In this document: positions 42,408-42,755 of the stretch, in pieces
Position numbering within the stretch: the first letter of the stretch is position 1
How the letters are laid out: every line of letters starts with the position of its first letter
Source: Marinilabilia sp046483585
Lineage (GTDB): Bacteria > Bacteroidota > Bacteroidia > Bacteroidales > Marinilabiliaceae
Direction: 5' to 3'
Length of the DNA stretch: 42,755 nt
Assembly (NCBI GenBank): GCA_046483585.1
Contig: JAWOCV010000009.1
Span: 1 to 42,755 of the forward strand
Made by a program: the position numbers and the translations under genes
Notes under the pieces: generated by a model
Told to the model about the DNA's origin: nothing
Database searches by the model: none
Seen by the model: only the letters and a program-made list of their open reading frames with translations

Positions 42408-42604
42408 TTGTTGGTTCTTTGGTTATGTCGCAAAAGAGAGCAACCTTTCTCTCCAGTTTTGAGCTTTGAGCTTCGAGCTTTCAGCTATGTAAAACAAATT
42501 TACCAAATTCAAACACCTAACAGCCAAGCGCTACGAGCTAACAGCTTCGAGCTTCGAGCTTCGAGCTTTCAGCTACTACTGACTACTGACTTTGCGACTA
42601 AGCT
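42408..42604 (-). repeat. AGCT composite repeat, copy 4 (reverse)
   Basis: Reverse-oriented composite: partial module at 42408-42451 (reverse complement GAGAAAGGTTGCTCTCTTTT), then units TTTGAGCT, TCGAGCT and TTCAGCT, an interruption of unrelated DNA (42487-42525), more TCGAGCT units, and the marker around 42572-42605 (CTACTACTGACTACTGACTT). The order is the mirror of copies 1-3. Confidence 0.75.
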
Positions 42605-42663
42605 ACTACCCTGCACGATGAAAGCACAATCTTTATTTTGAATCCATCAAAATCACCCCCCTG

Positions 42664-42694
42664 TTGGAATTCAAAATCCGGTTTTTTAGTTTTG
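42664..42694 (+). promoter_or_regulatory. Promoter for a gene beyond the right edge
   Basis: TTG at 42664-42666, 20-bp spacer and a perfect -7 box TAGTTTTG at 42687-42694, pointing right. No start codon with a sustained frame follows before the window ends. Confidence 0.45.
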
Positions 42695-42755
42695 TAATAC
42701 TTACTACAGGGCAGAAACAACTTATCAATTCATTAACCAATCGGGAAAGCGTATA

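Noticed and set aside
42408..42641. 77-codon ORF with SFELRASSFQL peptides
   Set aside because: Again a translation of the reverse composite repeat, with no start context or homologous domain.

Overview
This 42.8 kb window comes from a Bacteroidota chromosome, most likely an anaerobic or facultatively anaerobic member of the Bacteroidia (a Marinilabiliales-like lineage is my best guess; it rests on gene content, not a search). The pointers are: -7 boxes of the form TAnnTTTG with TTG about 20 bp upstream and no Shine-Dalgarno sequences; tandem lepB genes followed by a WbqC-family gene; ribBA next to fmt; a BlaI/BlaR1 pair whose BlaR1 carries a TonB-type C-terminus; a LytS/LytTR pair; a START-like protein before an LptF/LptG permease; and an oxygen-sensitive group B [FeFe] hydrogenase.

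Layout. 1-3912: protein export and envelope genes (two signal peptidases I, LapA-domain protein, WbqC-family protein) and, convergent, a NlpC/P60 peptidase overlapping a Nudix hydrolase. 4049-6232: PgpH-like 7TM-HD phosphodiesterase. 6585-10146: a chemoreceptor and, divergent, an orphan sugar-binding lipoprotein. 10979-18662: a likely five-gene operon for a tripartite RND efflux pump (adaptor, pump, outer-membrane channel) plus a LytS-type kinase and LytTR regulator. 19709-22687: a soluble hybrid histidine kinase embedded in repeats. 23275-30798: DUF418 membrane protein, an unknown helical/PH-like protein, START-like protein, LptF/LptG permease, ribBA and fmt. 31375-33326: BlaI/BlaR1-TonB operon with a readable double operator. 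33619-42107: glucosaminidase-LysM protein, cytidine deaminase, xseB-xseA, a MORN-repeat protein, dnaK and the hydrogenase. No tRNA, rRNA, CRISPR array, transposase or phage gene is visible.

The most unusual content is between the genes. I find two families of small non-autonomous elements. Family R is about 136 bp, has imperfect terminal inverted repeats (CAATAGACCGTTA / TAACGGACTATTG), and five copies each have a visible 5-6 bp target duplication. Family B is about 200 bp, with ends of the type TAATTAGTGCCCGTCTATAAA and a variable centre. One R copy sits inside the end of a B copy, so the order of insertion can be read, and together they separate a gene from its terminator by almost 600 bp. 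Element ends supply the stop codons of two genes and of one ORF remnant. A third, composite repeat joins arrays of AGCT-cored heptamers to a conserved module of about 94 bp. In addition there are two adjacent octamer arrays, a pair of hairpins with compensatory stem changes, and a run of four perfect palindromes. None of these is explained by a gene in the window.
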